64,000 nt of DNA from positions 1,937,766 through 2,001,765 of the forward strand of contig JACKIM010000002.1 of assembly GCA_020638465.1 (NCBI GenBank). Reading direction: 5' to 3'. This DNA comes from Geminicoccaceae bacterium. Lineage in GTDB: Bacteria; Pseudomonadota; Alphaproteobacteria; Geminicoccales; Geminicoccaceae. The translations under genes and the position numbers were made by a program. Shown piece by piece: positions 54,301 to 62,243 of the stretch. The notes under the pieces are model-generated. The model saw nothing but the letters and a program-made list of their open reading frames with translations. It searched no databases and was not told the DNA's origin. Within the stretch, counting starts at the first letter, position 1, and the number at the start of each line of letters is the position of its first letter.

Positions 54301-55880
54301 TACTTCTTCGACAATACCGCCATCGGCGTATCGTCGCCCATCGAGCCCAGCGCTTCCTTGCCGTCGACAGCCATGGGCGACAGGATCAGCTCCATGTCCT
54401 CGATGGTCAGGCCGAACAGGGCCTGCCGGCGGCGCAGCTCTCCACGCTCGAAGGTCTGTGGTGCCGGACCATGCTTCTCCACAAGCGTTTCCAGATGGGT
54501 GATATTCTCGACCCAGCGTGAATAGGGCTTGAGCGATGCCAGATAATCCTTCAACTCCCGGTCGTGATAGAATCGCCCGTTTTCAAGGTCGACACCGATT
54601 GACTCACCCGGTCCGAGCCGGCCCTTTTCGACAATGTCGGCTTCGCGCAACGGTACCATGCCGCTTTCCGAGCCTACCACCAGAAGTCCATCGGACGTAC
54701 GGCTGTAACGCATCGGCCGCAGACCGTTGCGGTCCATGCCGGCCACCACCCAGCGGCTGTCCGTGGCGACGAGGGCTGCCGGCCCGTCCCACGGCTCCAT
54801 GACGCAGTTGCAGTAGCTGAAAAGGTCGGCATGCTCCTTCGGCATGGCCATGCGATGCGACCAGGCTGGCGGAACCAGCATCGTCTTGACCAGCGGCAGC
54901 TTGCGGCCGCCACGCACGAGCGCCTCGCACACCGCATCGAGCGAGGCCGAATCGGAGCTTCCCGACTGGATGAACGGCTTCACGTCGTCATTGTATTCCC
55001 CCAGGCATTCCGCGGCCATGCGGGTCTCGTGACTGCGCATCCAGTTGACGTTGCCGCGCAGCGTGTTGATCTCTCCGTTGTGCGCCAGCGTGCGGAAGGG
55101 CTGCGCCAGACGCCATGAAGGCCAGGTGTTGGTCGAATAGCGCTGGTGGAAGACGGCAAAACTCGACACGAAACGTTCGTCGAGCAGGTCCGGGTAGAAC
55201 ACTGCGAGCTGTTCGGCGAGGAACAGCCCCTTGTAGATGATGGAGCGGCATGACATCGAGCATATGTAGAATTCGGTGATGTTCTCCCGCAGCGCCTGCT
55301 TTTCGATACGCCGCCGGATGACATAGAGGTCGCGTTCGAAACTGTCATCGTCACGGCCTTCGGGGTTGCCGATGATGATCTGTTCGATCTCGGGCCGCGT
55401 GACCTGGGCCTTCTCGCCAATGACACTGGTATTGACCGGCACCTGTCTCCAGCCGCGGATCGAATACCCGAAGGAAAGGATTTCGCTCTCCACCAGAGTG
55501 CGGCAGGCTTCCTGTTGCTGGAAGCTGTTGCGCGGGAGGAATACCATGCCGACGGCCACCCGATGCAGGGCATCGCGCGCGCCCTTGATCTGCTCCTTGA
55601 AGAATTCCTGCGGAATCTGGATATGGATGCCTGCCCCGTCACCGGTCTTGCCGTCGGCATCCACCGCCCCGCGATGCCAGACCGCCTTGAGCGCGTCGAT
55701 GCCGCCCAGCACAACCTCGCGCCGGGGTTTTCCGTCGATGGCAACGACACAACCGACACCGCAGGCATCGCGGTCCGCCAGAGCGTCCTCCATGCCCAGT
55801 GCGGCGAGCCTCGCGCTTTCACGCTGATAGGTCTCGACGAATTCGAGGGCGTTTTCGAAACCCTTTTCGTTCCTGCTCAT
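51321..55880 (-). CDS. gltB: Glutamate synthase (NADPH) large subunit
   Basis: A 1519-residue enzyme that makes glutamate from glutamine and 2-oxoglutarate. A propeptide precedes the N-terminal glutaminase nucleophile Cys40 in DRDACGVGC. The central and FMN domains follow, including VKLVSESGIGTIAAGVAKA. The 3Fe-4S cysteines are in CIMVRQCHSNTCPVGVC. The C-terminal GltB-type beta-helix ends the chain (GLSGGSITVRP, GATAGELFAAGRAGERFAVR). The ATG 55880 has GAGGGG 7 bases upstream. It lies 11 bases downstream of gltD. Confidence 0.97.
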   Translation of the reverse strand: MSRNEKGFENALEFVETYQRESARLAALGMEDALADRDACGVGCVVAIDGKPRREVVLGGIDALKAVWHRGAVDADGKTGDGAGIHIQIPQEFFKEQIKGARDALHRVAVGMVFLPRNSFQQQEACRTLVESEILSFGYSIRGWRQVPVNTSVIGEKAQVTRPEIEQIIIGNPEGRDDDSFERDLYVIRRRIEKQALRENITEFYICSMSCRSIIYKGLFLAEQLAVFYPDLLDERFVSSFAVFHQRYSTNTWPSWRLAQPFRTLAHNGEINTLRGNVNWMRSHETRMAAECLGEYNDDVKPFIQSGSSDSASLDAVCEALVRGGRKLPLVKTMLVPPAWSHRMAMPKEHADLFSYCNCVMEPWDGPAALVATDSRWVVAGMDRNGLRPMRYSRTSDGLLVVGSESGMVPLREADIVEKGRLGPGESIGVDLENGRFYHDRELKDYLASLKPYSRWVENITHLETLVEKHGPAPQTFERGELRRRQALFGLTIEDMELILSPMAVDGKEALGSMGDDTPMAVLSKKYRGLHHFFRQQFSQVTNPPIDPLREWRVMSLKTRFGNLGNVYDEDPSQTAILQLETPVLTTTEYHAVAGYFGDNARTIDCTFLAHDESNPKGERLRAALDRIRQEAEEAVRGGAEDLILTDEHVGPERAPIPMILAVGAVHSHLVRQGLRAFSSITVRSGECLDVHYFAVLIGVGATAVNAYLAEAAIADRHARGLFPNLTLAECIANYREAVNQGLLKIMSKMGISIVSSYRGGYNFEAVGLSRSLAREYFPGLVTRISGIGLTGIKYRVKAMHEQAFATSEPPLAIGGFYRYRRGGEAHALEGRMIHQLQHAVATDSYAAYKRYAETVYAQEPVTVRDLLDFVYRNDPVPLEEVESITEIRKRFVTPGMSLGALSAEAHETLTIAMNRIGAKSDSGEGGEGAERYVPRPNGDNANSPIKQVASGRFGVTAEYLNAARELEIKVAQGAKPGEGGQLPGFKVTVEIARLRHATPGVTLISPPPHHDIYSIEDLAQLIYDLKQINPKAKVCVKLVSESGIGTIAAGVAKARADVILVSGHNGGTGASPQTSIKFAGTPWEMGLSETNQLLTLNRLRHRVVLRTDGGLKTGRDIVIAALLGAEEYGIGTLSLVAMGCIMVRQCHSNTCPVGVCTQRDDLRAKFTGSPEKVVNLMTFIAEEVREILASLGLRSLEEAVGRTDLLKQVGRGSQDLDDLDLNPILAQVDAAGLPRHCAIEGRNEVPDTLDAQMVKDATPLLEDREKMQLTYNVRNVHRAVGTRLSAHITKRYGMAGLQHGHLTVRLRGSAGQSLGAWAVQGLRLEVFGDANDYVGKGLSGGSITVRPMVSSPLVARDNAIIGNTCLYGATAGELFAAGRAGERFAVRNSGAVTVVEGCGDNGCEYMTGGTAVILGPVGDNFAAGMSGGMAFVWDPDGQVEERLNGDMVVCQRIEVDHYAALLKDLIGRHVEATQSMLGDSLLRDFDREIERFWQIVPRELLGKLEVPVTADVAERANA

Positions 55881-55891
55881 GGGAGTTCCCC

Positions 55892-57349
55892 TCACGATGC
55901 CAGAGCCATGGGCGCATCGGCCCCGGCGTCACGGTTCTGCAGATATCGGTGTATGGAAGCAGCGGCTTCCCGGCCATCGCGCACGCCCCAGACCACCAGC
56001 GAAGCGCCGCGAACAATGTCGCCGGCAGCGAACACACCATCCATGCTGGTCATCATCGTGTCCCAGTCGATGGTCACGGTACCCCAACGGGTGACCTTGA
56101 GCGCCGGTTCGTCGAACATGGCCGGGATGTCCTCGGGATCGAACCCAAGGGCCTTGATGACGAGATCGGCCTCGATGTCATGCGACGAGCCCTCGATCAC
56201 CTCCGGACGCTGACGCCCCGAGGCGTCGGGCGCACCAAGCCGCATGCGGATGGCGCGAACCGCGCGAACCGCCCCGTCGCCGAGGAAAGCTTCCGGCGCC
56301 GTTTGCCAGACGAATTCGACGCCTTCCTCCTCGGCATTCTTCACTTCGCGCATCGAGCCTGGCATGTTGGCCCTGTCGCGGCGATAGAGGCAGCGCACCG
56401 TGCGCGCGCCCTGGCGGATGGCCGTGCGCACGCAGTCCATGGCCGTGTCGCCACCGCCGATCACGACGACATTCTTGTCCTTCGCGCTGAGGCGGCCGCT
56501 CTCGAGGGCCTCGACCCGGTCACCCAGGTCATGCCTGTTCTCGGCCGTGAGAAATTCCAGGGCCGGAACAATCCCCTCAAGGGCGGTATTGAGCCCGCCG
56601 AGTTCCCTTCCCTTGTAGACACCCGTCGCGATCAGGATGGCATCATGCCTCTCGCGCAGGCCGGCGAAGGAAGGACTTCCCTCTCCGCCGATATCCGCAC
56701 CCAACTGAAATTCCACACCGCCATCGACAAGCAGCTTCTGCCGGCGCTGGATGACGTGTTTTTCCAGCTTGAATCCGGGAATCCCGTAGATCAACAAACC
56801 GCCGGCGCGATCATAGCGGTCATACACCGTGACCCTGTAACCCTGCCGGCGAAGTTCCTCGGCCGCCGCAAGACCGGCGGGACCGGCCCCGACGATGCCC
56901 ACCGATTCGCTCCGCTCGCACAGCGGACGCACGGGTTGCACCCACCCCTGCTCGAAGGCGGTCTCGGTAATGTGCTTTTCCACGGCCCCGATCGTGACGG
57001 TCGTATGACCCGACTGTTCGAGAACGCAATTGCCCTCGCAAAGGCGGTCCTGCGGACAGATGCGGCCGCAGATCTCCGGCATGTTGTTGGTTGCCGACGA
57101 GAGTTCATAGGCTTCCTGCAGGCGACCTTCGGCCGTCAGTTTCAGCCAGTCGGGGATATTGTTCTGCAGGGGGCAATGGACCTGGCAGAAGGGAATGCCG
57201 CACTGTTCGCAGCGCGACGCCTGATCGCCCGCGGCCTTGTCCGCGAACCGATCGTAGATTTCCTGGAAATCCTGCTTTCGCAGCCCGGCATCGCGCTTTT
57301 CCGGCATGGCATGGCCGAGGCTGACGAACTGCATCATCTTGCGGGCCAT
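55892..57349 (-). CDS. gltD: Glutamate synthase small subunit
   Basis: A 485-residue FAD/NADPH subunit that feeds electrons to GltB. The N-terminal iron-sulfur cysteines are in CEQCGIPFCQVHCPLQNNIP and ICGRICPQDRLCEGNC. The FAD loop is VGIVGAGPAGLAAAEELR, the NADPH loop NVVVIGGGDTAMDCVRTA, and the C-terminus carries DGVFAAGDIVRGASLVVW. The start has GGGGAGG a few bases upstream. The order gltD then gltB means the small subunit is translated first. Confidence 0.96.
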   Translation of the reverse strand: MARKMMQFVSLGHAMPEKRDAGLRKQDFQEIYDRFADKAAGDQASRCEQCGIPFCQVHCPLQNNIPDWLKLTAEGRLQEAYELSSATNNMPEICGRICPQDRLCEGNCVLEQSGHTTVTIGAVEKHITETAFEQGWVQPVRPLCERSESVGIVGAGPAGLAAAEELRRQGYRVTVYDRYDRAGGLLIYGIPGFKLEKHVIQRRQKLLVDGGVEFQLGADIGGEGSPSFAGLRERHDAILIATGVYKGRELGGLNTALEGIVPALEFLTAENRHDLGDRVEALESGRLSAKDKNVVVIGGGDTAMDCVRTAIRQGARTVRCLYRRDRANMPGSMREVKNAEEEGVEFVWQTAPEAFLGDGAVRAVRAIRMRLGAPDASGRQRPEVIEGSSHDIEADLVIKALGFDPEDIPAMFDEPALKVTRWGTVTIDWDTMMTSMDGVFAAGDIVRGASLVVWGVRDGREAAASIHRYLQNRDAGADAPMALAS

Positions 57350-57773
57350 AGGGCGCCCTCCCCTTCAATCTTTTCGGTCACGAAACGGGATCATGAACGC
57401 CGGGAGAGGCGTCGAACGGCGGCTGCCGCGTCCGGTCGCCCGACTTGCGGGACGTCGACGGGTGCCACTCCGATCATCAGGCTCACACAAGATCCCGGCG
57501 GTCCATCTTATATAGGCGAGCCGGGCGGGCGTAAAGCGATGATTCCGGCCAATCATACCGATACGGTATTATTTTCGAATTATCCTGCCCCGCATCACCT
57601 GATCCGGCGATTGCACAGTGGGAATTTTTCAAGATTCACTACTGAAATGGTATTAATTAATTGTTAACTTGTCATGGTCCATGACCGGGGCTAGGTGACG
57701 CAGGCTGGTCATTGTCCCCTGTGGCGAACCAGCCCCCGGATCCCTCCCCCACTTTCCCGGACCTGCCCTGCCC
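57350..57773. other. Intergenic region between gltD and uppP
   Basis: These 424 bases separate divergent genes and hold no convincing gene. The part nearer gltD is GC-rich; the part from about 57540 to 57670 is AT-rich. A perfect 6-base dyad ATACCG/CGGTAT with a 3-base spacer lies at 57555-57569 and could be an operator for gltDB. A promoter facing uppP is listed separately. No clear -35/-10 pair was found facing gltD. Confidence 0.55.
57628..57656 (+). promoter_or_regulatory. Candidate promoter for uppP
   Basis: TTCAAG (57628-57633) and TATTAA (57651-57656) are spaced by 17 bases in the AT-rich pocket. The leader to the uppP ATG would be about 110 bases. The -35 box is only a partial match. 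Confidence 0.45.
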
Positions 57774-58601
57774 ATGGACCTGACCCAGTATTTCGAAGCG
57801 AGCCTGCTCGGCCTCATCGAAGGACTTACCGAATTCATCCCGGTCTCCTCCACCGGCCATCTCATCCTGCTGATCAATATCCTCGGGTTCGAGGGACCGC
57901 CCGGAAAGGTCTTCGAGGTGGTCATTCAGCTCGGTGCCATCTTCGCCGTCTGCTGGGCCTATCGCGAGCGGTTGATCCATGTCGCGTTGCGCATGTTCTC
58001 GGACCCGTCGGCCTTCGCCTTCGTGCGCAACATCGTCCTCGCATTCCTGCCCGCCGCCGTCCTCGGCGTCCTGCTCCACGGATTCATCAAGTCCGTCCTG
58101 TTCAATCCCTGGGTCGTGTCGGTGGCCCTCATCGTCGGCGGCATCCTGATCATCGTCATCGAACGCCGCGTTCACCAGCCCAAGCCGACAACCATCGAGA
58201 CCATGAGCCCGTTGCTGGCGATCACGGTGGGCCTGTGCCAGACGCTGGCGATGATCCCGGGCGTCTCGCGCTCTGGCGCGACCATCATGGGCGGCCTGCT
58301 GCTCGGCCTCGAACGCAAGGTCGCTACCGAATTCTCGTTCTTCCTCGCCATTCCGACCATGCTGGGAGCGACGGTCTACGACCTCTACAAGAACCGGGAC
58401 GTGCTGAGCTTCGATGATGCCGGCCTGATCGCCGTCGGCTTCGTGATCGCCTTCCTCGCCGCACTCGCGGTCGTCCGGTCGGTCATCGCCTTCATCAGCA
58501 AGCATGGCTTCGTGCCGTTCGCATGGTACCGGATAGCACTGGGCATCGTGATGCTGGTCCTGTTGTCGATGTGGGGCGTCAGCAGTCCGCTTGCGGGATA
58601 G
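57774..58601 (+). CDS. uppP: Undecaprenyl-diphosphatase
   Basis: A 275-residue BacA/UppP membrane enzyme that recycles undecaprenyl diphosphate to the monophosphate carrier lipid for cell-wall building. The two catalytic motifs are GLIEGLTEFIPVSSTGHLIL near residues 14-33 and PGVSRSGATIMGGLLLGLER in the second half. About eight membrane helices are visible. It is convergent with murA, another peptidoglycan gene. Confidence 0.96.
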   Translation: MDLTQYFEASLLGLIEGLTEFIPVSSTGHLILLINILGFEGPPGKVFEVVIQLGAIFAVCWAYRERLIHVALRMFSDPSAFAFVRNIVLAFLPAAVLGVLLHGFIKSVLFNPWVVSVALIVGGILIIVIERRVHQPKPTTIETMSPLLAITVGLCQTLAMIPGVSRSGATIMGGLLLGLERKVATEFSFFLAIPTMLGATVYDLYKNRDVLSFDDAGLIAVGFVIAFLAALAVVRSVIAFISKHGFVPFAWYRIALGIVMLVLLSMWGVSSPLAG

Positions 58602-58635
58602 ATCCCCCTGCCGGGCGTGAACCGTCGGCCGAACG

Positions 58636-59943
58636 TCAGCCCCGCGCCGGGATCCGGGTGATCTGCGCCCCCAGCGCGTTCAGGCGTTCGTCGATGCGTT
58701 CATAACCCCGCTCGATCTGCTGGGCATTGTTGATCGTGCTCGTCCCCTCGGCGCACATGGCCGCGATCAGCATGGCCATGCCGGCCCGGATATCCGGGCT
58801 TTCCAGTCGTGCCGCCCTCAATCTCGACGGTCCGGCGATGATGGCCCGATGGGGATCGCACAGAACGATCCGAGCGCCCATCGCGATCAGCTTGTCGACA
58901 AAGAACATCCGGCTTTCGAACATCTTCTCGAACATCAAGACGACACCATCGCATTGCGTCGCCGCAACAATGGCGATGGACATGGTATCGGCGGGGAATG
59001 CCGGCCATGGCTGATCCTCGATCTTGGGAATATGGCCACCGAAATCCGCCTGAATCTTCAGCTCCTGTTCCGCGGGAACAACCACGTCGTCACCATCCAC
59101 CCCGCAGGCAATTCCCAGTCTCTCGAAATTCATCAATGTCGAGCGCAGGTGTTCCACGCCGGCATTGCAAATCGTGATGTGCGAACGCGTCACGGCGGCA
59201 AGGCCGATGAGCGATCCGACCTCGATGTGATCGGGACCGATTGCGTGGGTGGTGCCACCAAGAGCGCGCGCGCCCTCGACCACCATCGTGTTGGTGCCGA
59301 TCCCCTCGATCCGCGCCCCGAGCGCATTCAGGAAGCGGGCAAGGTCCTGGACATGGGGTTCCGATGCGCAATTGCGCAGGATCGTGGTTCCCTCGGCCGC
59401 AACCGCCGCACAAAGGGCGTTTTCGGTTGCGGTGACCGATGGCTCATCGAAGAACACGTCGGCTCCGACGAGTTTGCCGGCCCGGAATCGATAGGTTTCC
59501 CCCGCGGTTATTGTCGCGCCAAGCTGGCGCAGGGCAAGGAAATGCGTATCGATGCGTCGCCGACCGATGACATCACCGCCGGGCGGCGGGAGCGTGAGTT
59601 CGCCGCAGCGCGCCAGCATCGGCCCCGCGAGCAGGATGGATGCACGGATGCGGGCGCAGAGATCCGGATCGAGATCGGCAGGCCGGACATCGGATGCCCG
59701 GATATCCAGCGCGTTGTCGCCTGTCCAGCGCACGTCCGCACCCATCGAGGCGACCAGTTCGACCAACGCCTCGACATCACGGATGCGCGGCACGTTCGTC
59801 AGGCGGACGAGTTGGTCCGTCAGAAGCGACGCGGCAATGATCGGCAGGGCCGCATTCTTGTTGCCGCTTGGCCGGATGCGCCCCGTGAGCTTGTGCCCAC
59901 CTGAAACACGGTACTGGATGTTATCCGGAATGGTGGCTTCCAA
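58636..59943 (-). CDS. murA: UDP-N-acetylglucosamine 1-carboxyvinyltransferase with Asp at the catalytic Cys position
   Basis: A 435-residue EPSP-synthase-fold enzyme that transfers enolpyruvate to UDP-GlcNAc, the first step of peptidoglycan building. The substrate Lys-Asn pair is in RPSGNKNAALPI (K29/N30), the catalytic Asp in PAFPADTMS and the active-site Arg in PDIRAGMAML. The loop that normally reads PGGCxIG reads PGGDVIG, so Asp124 replaces the fosfomycin-binding Cys, as in mycobacterial and chlamydial MurA. Such enzymes work but resist fosfomycin. A paralogue elsewhere in the genome cannot be ruled out. Confidence 0.93.
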   Translation of the reverse strand: MEATIPDNIQYRVSGGHKLTGRIRPSGNKNAALPIIAASLLTDQLVRLTNVPRIRDVEALVELVASMGADVRWTGDNALDIRASDVRPADLDPDLCARIRASILLAGPMLARCGELTLPPPGGDVIGRRRIDTHFLALRQLGATITAGETYRFRAGKLVGADVFFDEPSVTATENALCAAVAAEGTTILRNCASEPHVQDLARFLNALGARIEGIGTNTMVVEGARALGGTTHAIGPDHIEVGSLIGLAAVTRSHITICNAGVEHLRSTLMNFERLGIACGVDGDDVVVPAEQELKIQADFGGHIPKIEDQPWPAFPADTMSIAIVAATQCDGVVLMFEKMFESRMFFVDKLIAMGARIVLCDPHRAIIAGPSRLRAARLESPDIRAGMAMLIAAMCAEGTSTINNAQQIERGYERIDERLNALGAQITRIPARG

Positions 59944-59973
59944 CTCGCAGCTATGCAGCCCGATGGCATCGAC

Positions 59974-60082
59974 CTAGTGCATCGATCCAGACAGATCATA
60001 CTGATCTGACTGGATAAATTGATGCAAAAACAAGGAACCAGTGCTCGGGTGAATGAACGAAGTGAATGCGCCTGAGCACTAG
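59974..60082. repeat. Two-hairpin intergenic element with terminal inverted heptamers
   Basis: The element is bounded by CTAGTGC (59974-59980) and GCACTAG (60076-60082). Inside, hairpin 1 spans 59978-60026: TGCATC/GATGCA and ATCCAG/CTGGAT plus CAGATCA/TGATCTG around a TAC loop, with one A-A mismatch and a small internal loop. Hairpin 2 spans 60040-60080: AGTGCTC/GAGCACT around a ~27-base loop containing GTGAATGAACGAAGTGAATG. The layout resembles repeated intergenic mosaic or MITE-like elements of alphaproteobacteria. Only this one copy was seen in the window. Confidence 0.7.
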
Positions 60083-60122
60083 CGGGTGCCATCGCGATGA
60101 CGAAAGGCGGGCGCGGGACTTG

Positions 60123-61061
60123 TCAGATGGCAGGAACCTCAATCCTCGGCCGGGCGAAGGCCTTGACCACGCGCGGTACCACGATTTCCATGGGTGTCGG
60201 GTGAATACCCAGATCGGACAGGGTCCGGGCATTGGCCGACACGACGTTGTCCCGCTTGAGCAACAGCAACTGATCACGGGTCAGGGGAGGATTGGGCAGG
60301 TACTCCATCAAGCGCGCCGGGAATTCGAGAATGCCGGATGGCACATTCACCAGCCGGTTGCCGCGACCGAGCTTTTCGAGCATGTAACTCAGGAGCTGCC
60401 TGAAGGTTTTCACCTCCGGCCCGCCCAGTTCGTAAATACCGGCATGCGTGCCACCAAGACAGGTCAGCACGGCATCGGCGACATCGCCGACATAGACGGG
60501 CTGGAAGCGTGTCTCCCCCCCGTCGACCAGCGGCAGCACGGGTGACAGCGTCGCCATCTCGGCGAACCGGTGGAAGAAGCCGTCGCCCGGCCCGAAGACA
60601 ACGCTGGGACGAAGGATGGTCGCATCGCCGAAGGCATCGCGGACAGCCTCCTCCCCCTTGGCCTTGCTGCGGGCATAGGCGCTCAGCGCCCCGCTATCGG
60701 CACCGATCGCGGAGATGTGGACCAGCGAACGAACCCGGTGCTCGCTCGCCGACCGGGCGATGGTGCCGGCGAGTTCGCCGTGAATGCGATCGAAGTCGCC
60801 CGCCTTGCGCTCGTGCATGATGCCGATGAGGTTGACCACGTGGGTCGAGCCGGCCATGGCGGCATCGATATCCCCGGGCTCCACTCCCGCGAGCTTGACC
60901 GGCACGACCTGCCCGACCTCGCCCAGCGGACAGAGATAGCCCGAAAGGGCGGGATTGCGGGTGGGCACCCGAACCATTGCACCATCGTCCGCCAACCGCT
61001 TGACGACCTGCTCGCCAATGAACCCCGAGCCGCCGAAAACCGTGACCGTTGCGTTCCGCAT
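60123..61061 (-). CDS. NDUFA9-like NAD(P)-dependent epimerase/dehydratase family protein
   Basis: A 312-residue atypical short-chain dehydrogenase. The nucleotide loop is GGSGFIG at residues 10-16, and HISAIGADSGALSAYARSKA contains the YxxxK-like pair. NLIGIMHE and RPSVVFGPGDGFFHRFA are shared with the NDUFA9 subunit of respiratory complex I, whose bacterial homologues are standalone proteins in alphaproteobacteria. The ATG 61061 follows GGAGGCAGG. The enzyme's substrate is unknown; a structural or quinone-related role is possible. Confidence 0.85.
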   Translation of the reverse strand: MRNATVTVFGGSGFIGEQVVKRLADDGAMVRVPTRNPALSGYLCPLGEVGQVVPVKLAGVEPGDIDAAMAGSTHVVNLIGIMHERKAGDFDRIHGELAGTIARSASEHRVRSLVHISAIGADSGALSAYARSKAKGEEAVRDAFGDATILRPSVVFGPGDGFFHRFAEMATLSPVLPLVDGGETRFQPVYVGDVADAVLTCLGGTHAGIYELGGPEVKTFRQLLSYMLEKLGRGNRLVNVPSGILEFPARLMEYLPNPPLTRDQLLLLKRDNVVSANARTLSDLGIHPTPMEIVVPRVVKAFARPRIEVPAI

Positions 61062-61227
61062 CCTGCCTCCGAAAACCGCTGAGCTCCCGCCACCGGCGGC
61101 CATGGCGCGAACGGGGCGGATTCCAACAGAAAGTCTGGGTCAGGGATATAGACGATCCCGATCGGCAGGTGAACCGTAACCTGTGATGGCTGATGACACC
61201 GTCGTGCGAAAAGCCTGCGCAAAGCTG

Positions 61228-61256
61228 TTGACGACGGCACCGAGAGACCATAAATC
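61228..61256 (+). promoter_or_regulatory. Promoter of tRNA-Leu(CAG)
   Basis: TTGACG (61228-61233) and TAAATC (61251-61256) are 17 bases apart, and the mature tRNA begins 12 bases after the -10 box, so the primary transcript would have only a very short leader. Confidence 0.65.
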
Positions 61257-61268
61257 ACCGCGCACGAT

Positions 61269-61355
61269 GCCCAGGTGGCGGAATTGGTAGACGCGCTAGC
61301 TTCAGGTGCTAGTGACCATCTGGTCGTGGAGGTTCGAGTCCTCTCCTGGGCACCA
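61269..61355 (+). tRNA. tRNA-Leu (anticodon CAG)
   Basis: An 87-base class II tRNA with encoded CCA. The acceptor stem GCCCAGG pairs with CCTGGGC. The anticodon stem CTAGC/GCTAG encloses TTCAGGT, giving anticodon CAG at 61303-61305. A long variable arm follows, and the T arm contains GGTTCGAGTCC. It reads CUG, the leucine codon favoured in high-GC genomes. It could serve as an integration site, but no element is attached here. Confidence 0.97.
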
Positions 61356-61450
61356 ACGTCCCCAATAATCCGGCCTTGCGGGTAGCCGTTAACCCGAAAT
61401 TCACCATGTTTGGCGATACTCGTTGTCGGAATTCCTGTCTGAGTGAGCCG

Positions 61451-62062
61451 ATGACGATCCATTTGTATCATGGTGATATCCCGGAAGATCTCGATCTCGG
61501 TCCTGTCGTCGCGATCGATTCGGAGACGATGGGTCTCAATCCCCTTCGCGACCGTCTCTGCGTCGTGCAGCTTTCCTCGGGCGACGGAATCGCTCATCTG
61601 GTGAAGTTCGACGGCATGTCGTGGAATGCTCCCAATCTCACGCGCATGCTGACGAATCCCGACCAGCTGAAACTGTTCCATTTCGCTCGCTTCGACGTTG
61701 CCGTCATGAAGCAGTATCTGGGTGTGCAAACCGGACCGGTCTACTGTACCAAGATCGCCTCGAAGCTCGTTCGCACCTATACTGACCGTCACGGGCTCAA
61801 GGAACTGTGTCGCGAACTGCTCGGGGTCGATCTTTCGAAAGTGCAGCAGAGTTCCGATTGGGGCGCTGCCGAGCTGACCGAGGCACAGCAAACCTACGCC
61901 GCGCAGGACGTGCTCCACCTCCATGCCTTGCGTGAGCGGCTCGACGTCATGCTTCAACGCGAAAACCGAAGCGAACTCGCGATGGCCTGCTTCGACTTCC
62001 TGCCCAAACGGGCCGATCTTGATCTGCTCGGCTGGAACGAAGTGGATATCTTTGCCCATTGA
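61451..62062 (+). CDS. rnd: Ribonuclease D (short form)
   Basis: A 203-residue DEDD-family 3'-5' exonuclease that trims RNA 3' ends. D23 and E25 are in AIDSETMGLNP, the middle Asp in LKLFHFARFDVAVMKQY and the last in TYAAQDVLHLHALRERLD. It lacks the C-terminal HRDC domains of the E. coli enzyme, as is common in alphaproteobacteria. The start at 61451 was chosen because the conserved domain begins there; the frame is open about 25 codons upstream. Confidence 0.92.
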   Translation: MTIHLYHGDIPEDLDLGPVVAIDSETMGLNPLRDRLCVVQLSSGDGIAHLVKFDGMSWNAPNLTRMLTNPDQLKLFHFARFDVAVMKQYLGVQTGPVYCTKIASKLVRTYTDRHGLKELCRELLGVDLSKVQQSSDWGAAELTEAQQTYAAQDVLHLHALRERLDVMLQRENRSELAMACFDFLPKRADLDLLGWNEVDIFAH

Positions 62063-62243
62063 AGCGCGTTGACGCATAAAATGATGCCGGGTCACAATCG
62101 GGCTTCAAACGAGGCCGTCGTCTGTGCTCTATGCGGCGACATGATGATGCGTGCGATGACTGATCGTGGTCGCGGGCAGACTATGCAATGGCGGGAATGG
62201 TGTGGTTGAACGAATCCGAAGCGATGGCCACAAAGAGGGCCTG

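Noticed and set aside
51456..54521. Very long open plus-strand frame opposite gltB
   Set aside because: It lies wholly antisense to a clear glutamate synthase gene and its translation is low-complexity Arg/His/Gln-rich with no domain; such mirror frames are common in high-GC coding DNA.
61269..61355. Genomic island attachment site at the tRNA-Leu gene
   Set aside because: No integrase, no repeated tRNA 3' end and no composition change were seen on either side.
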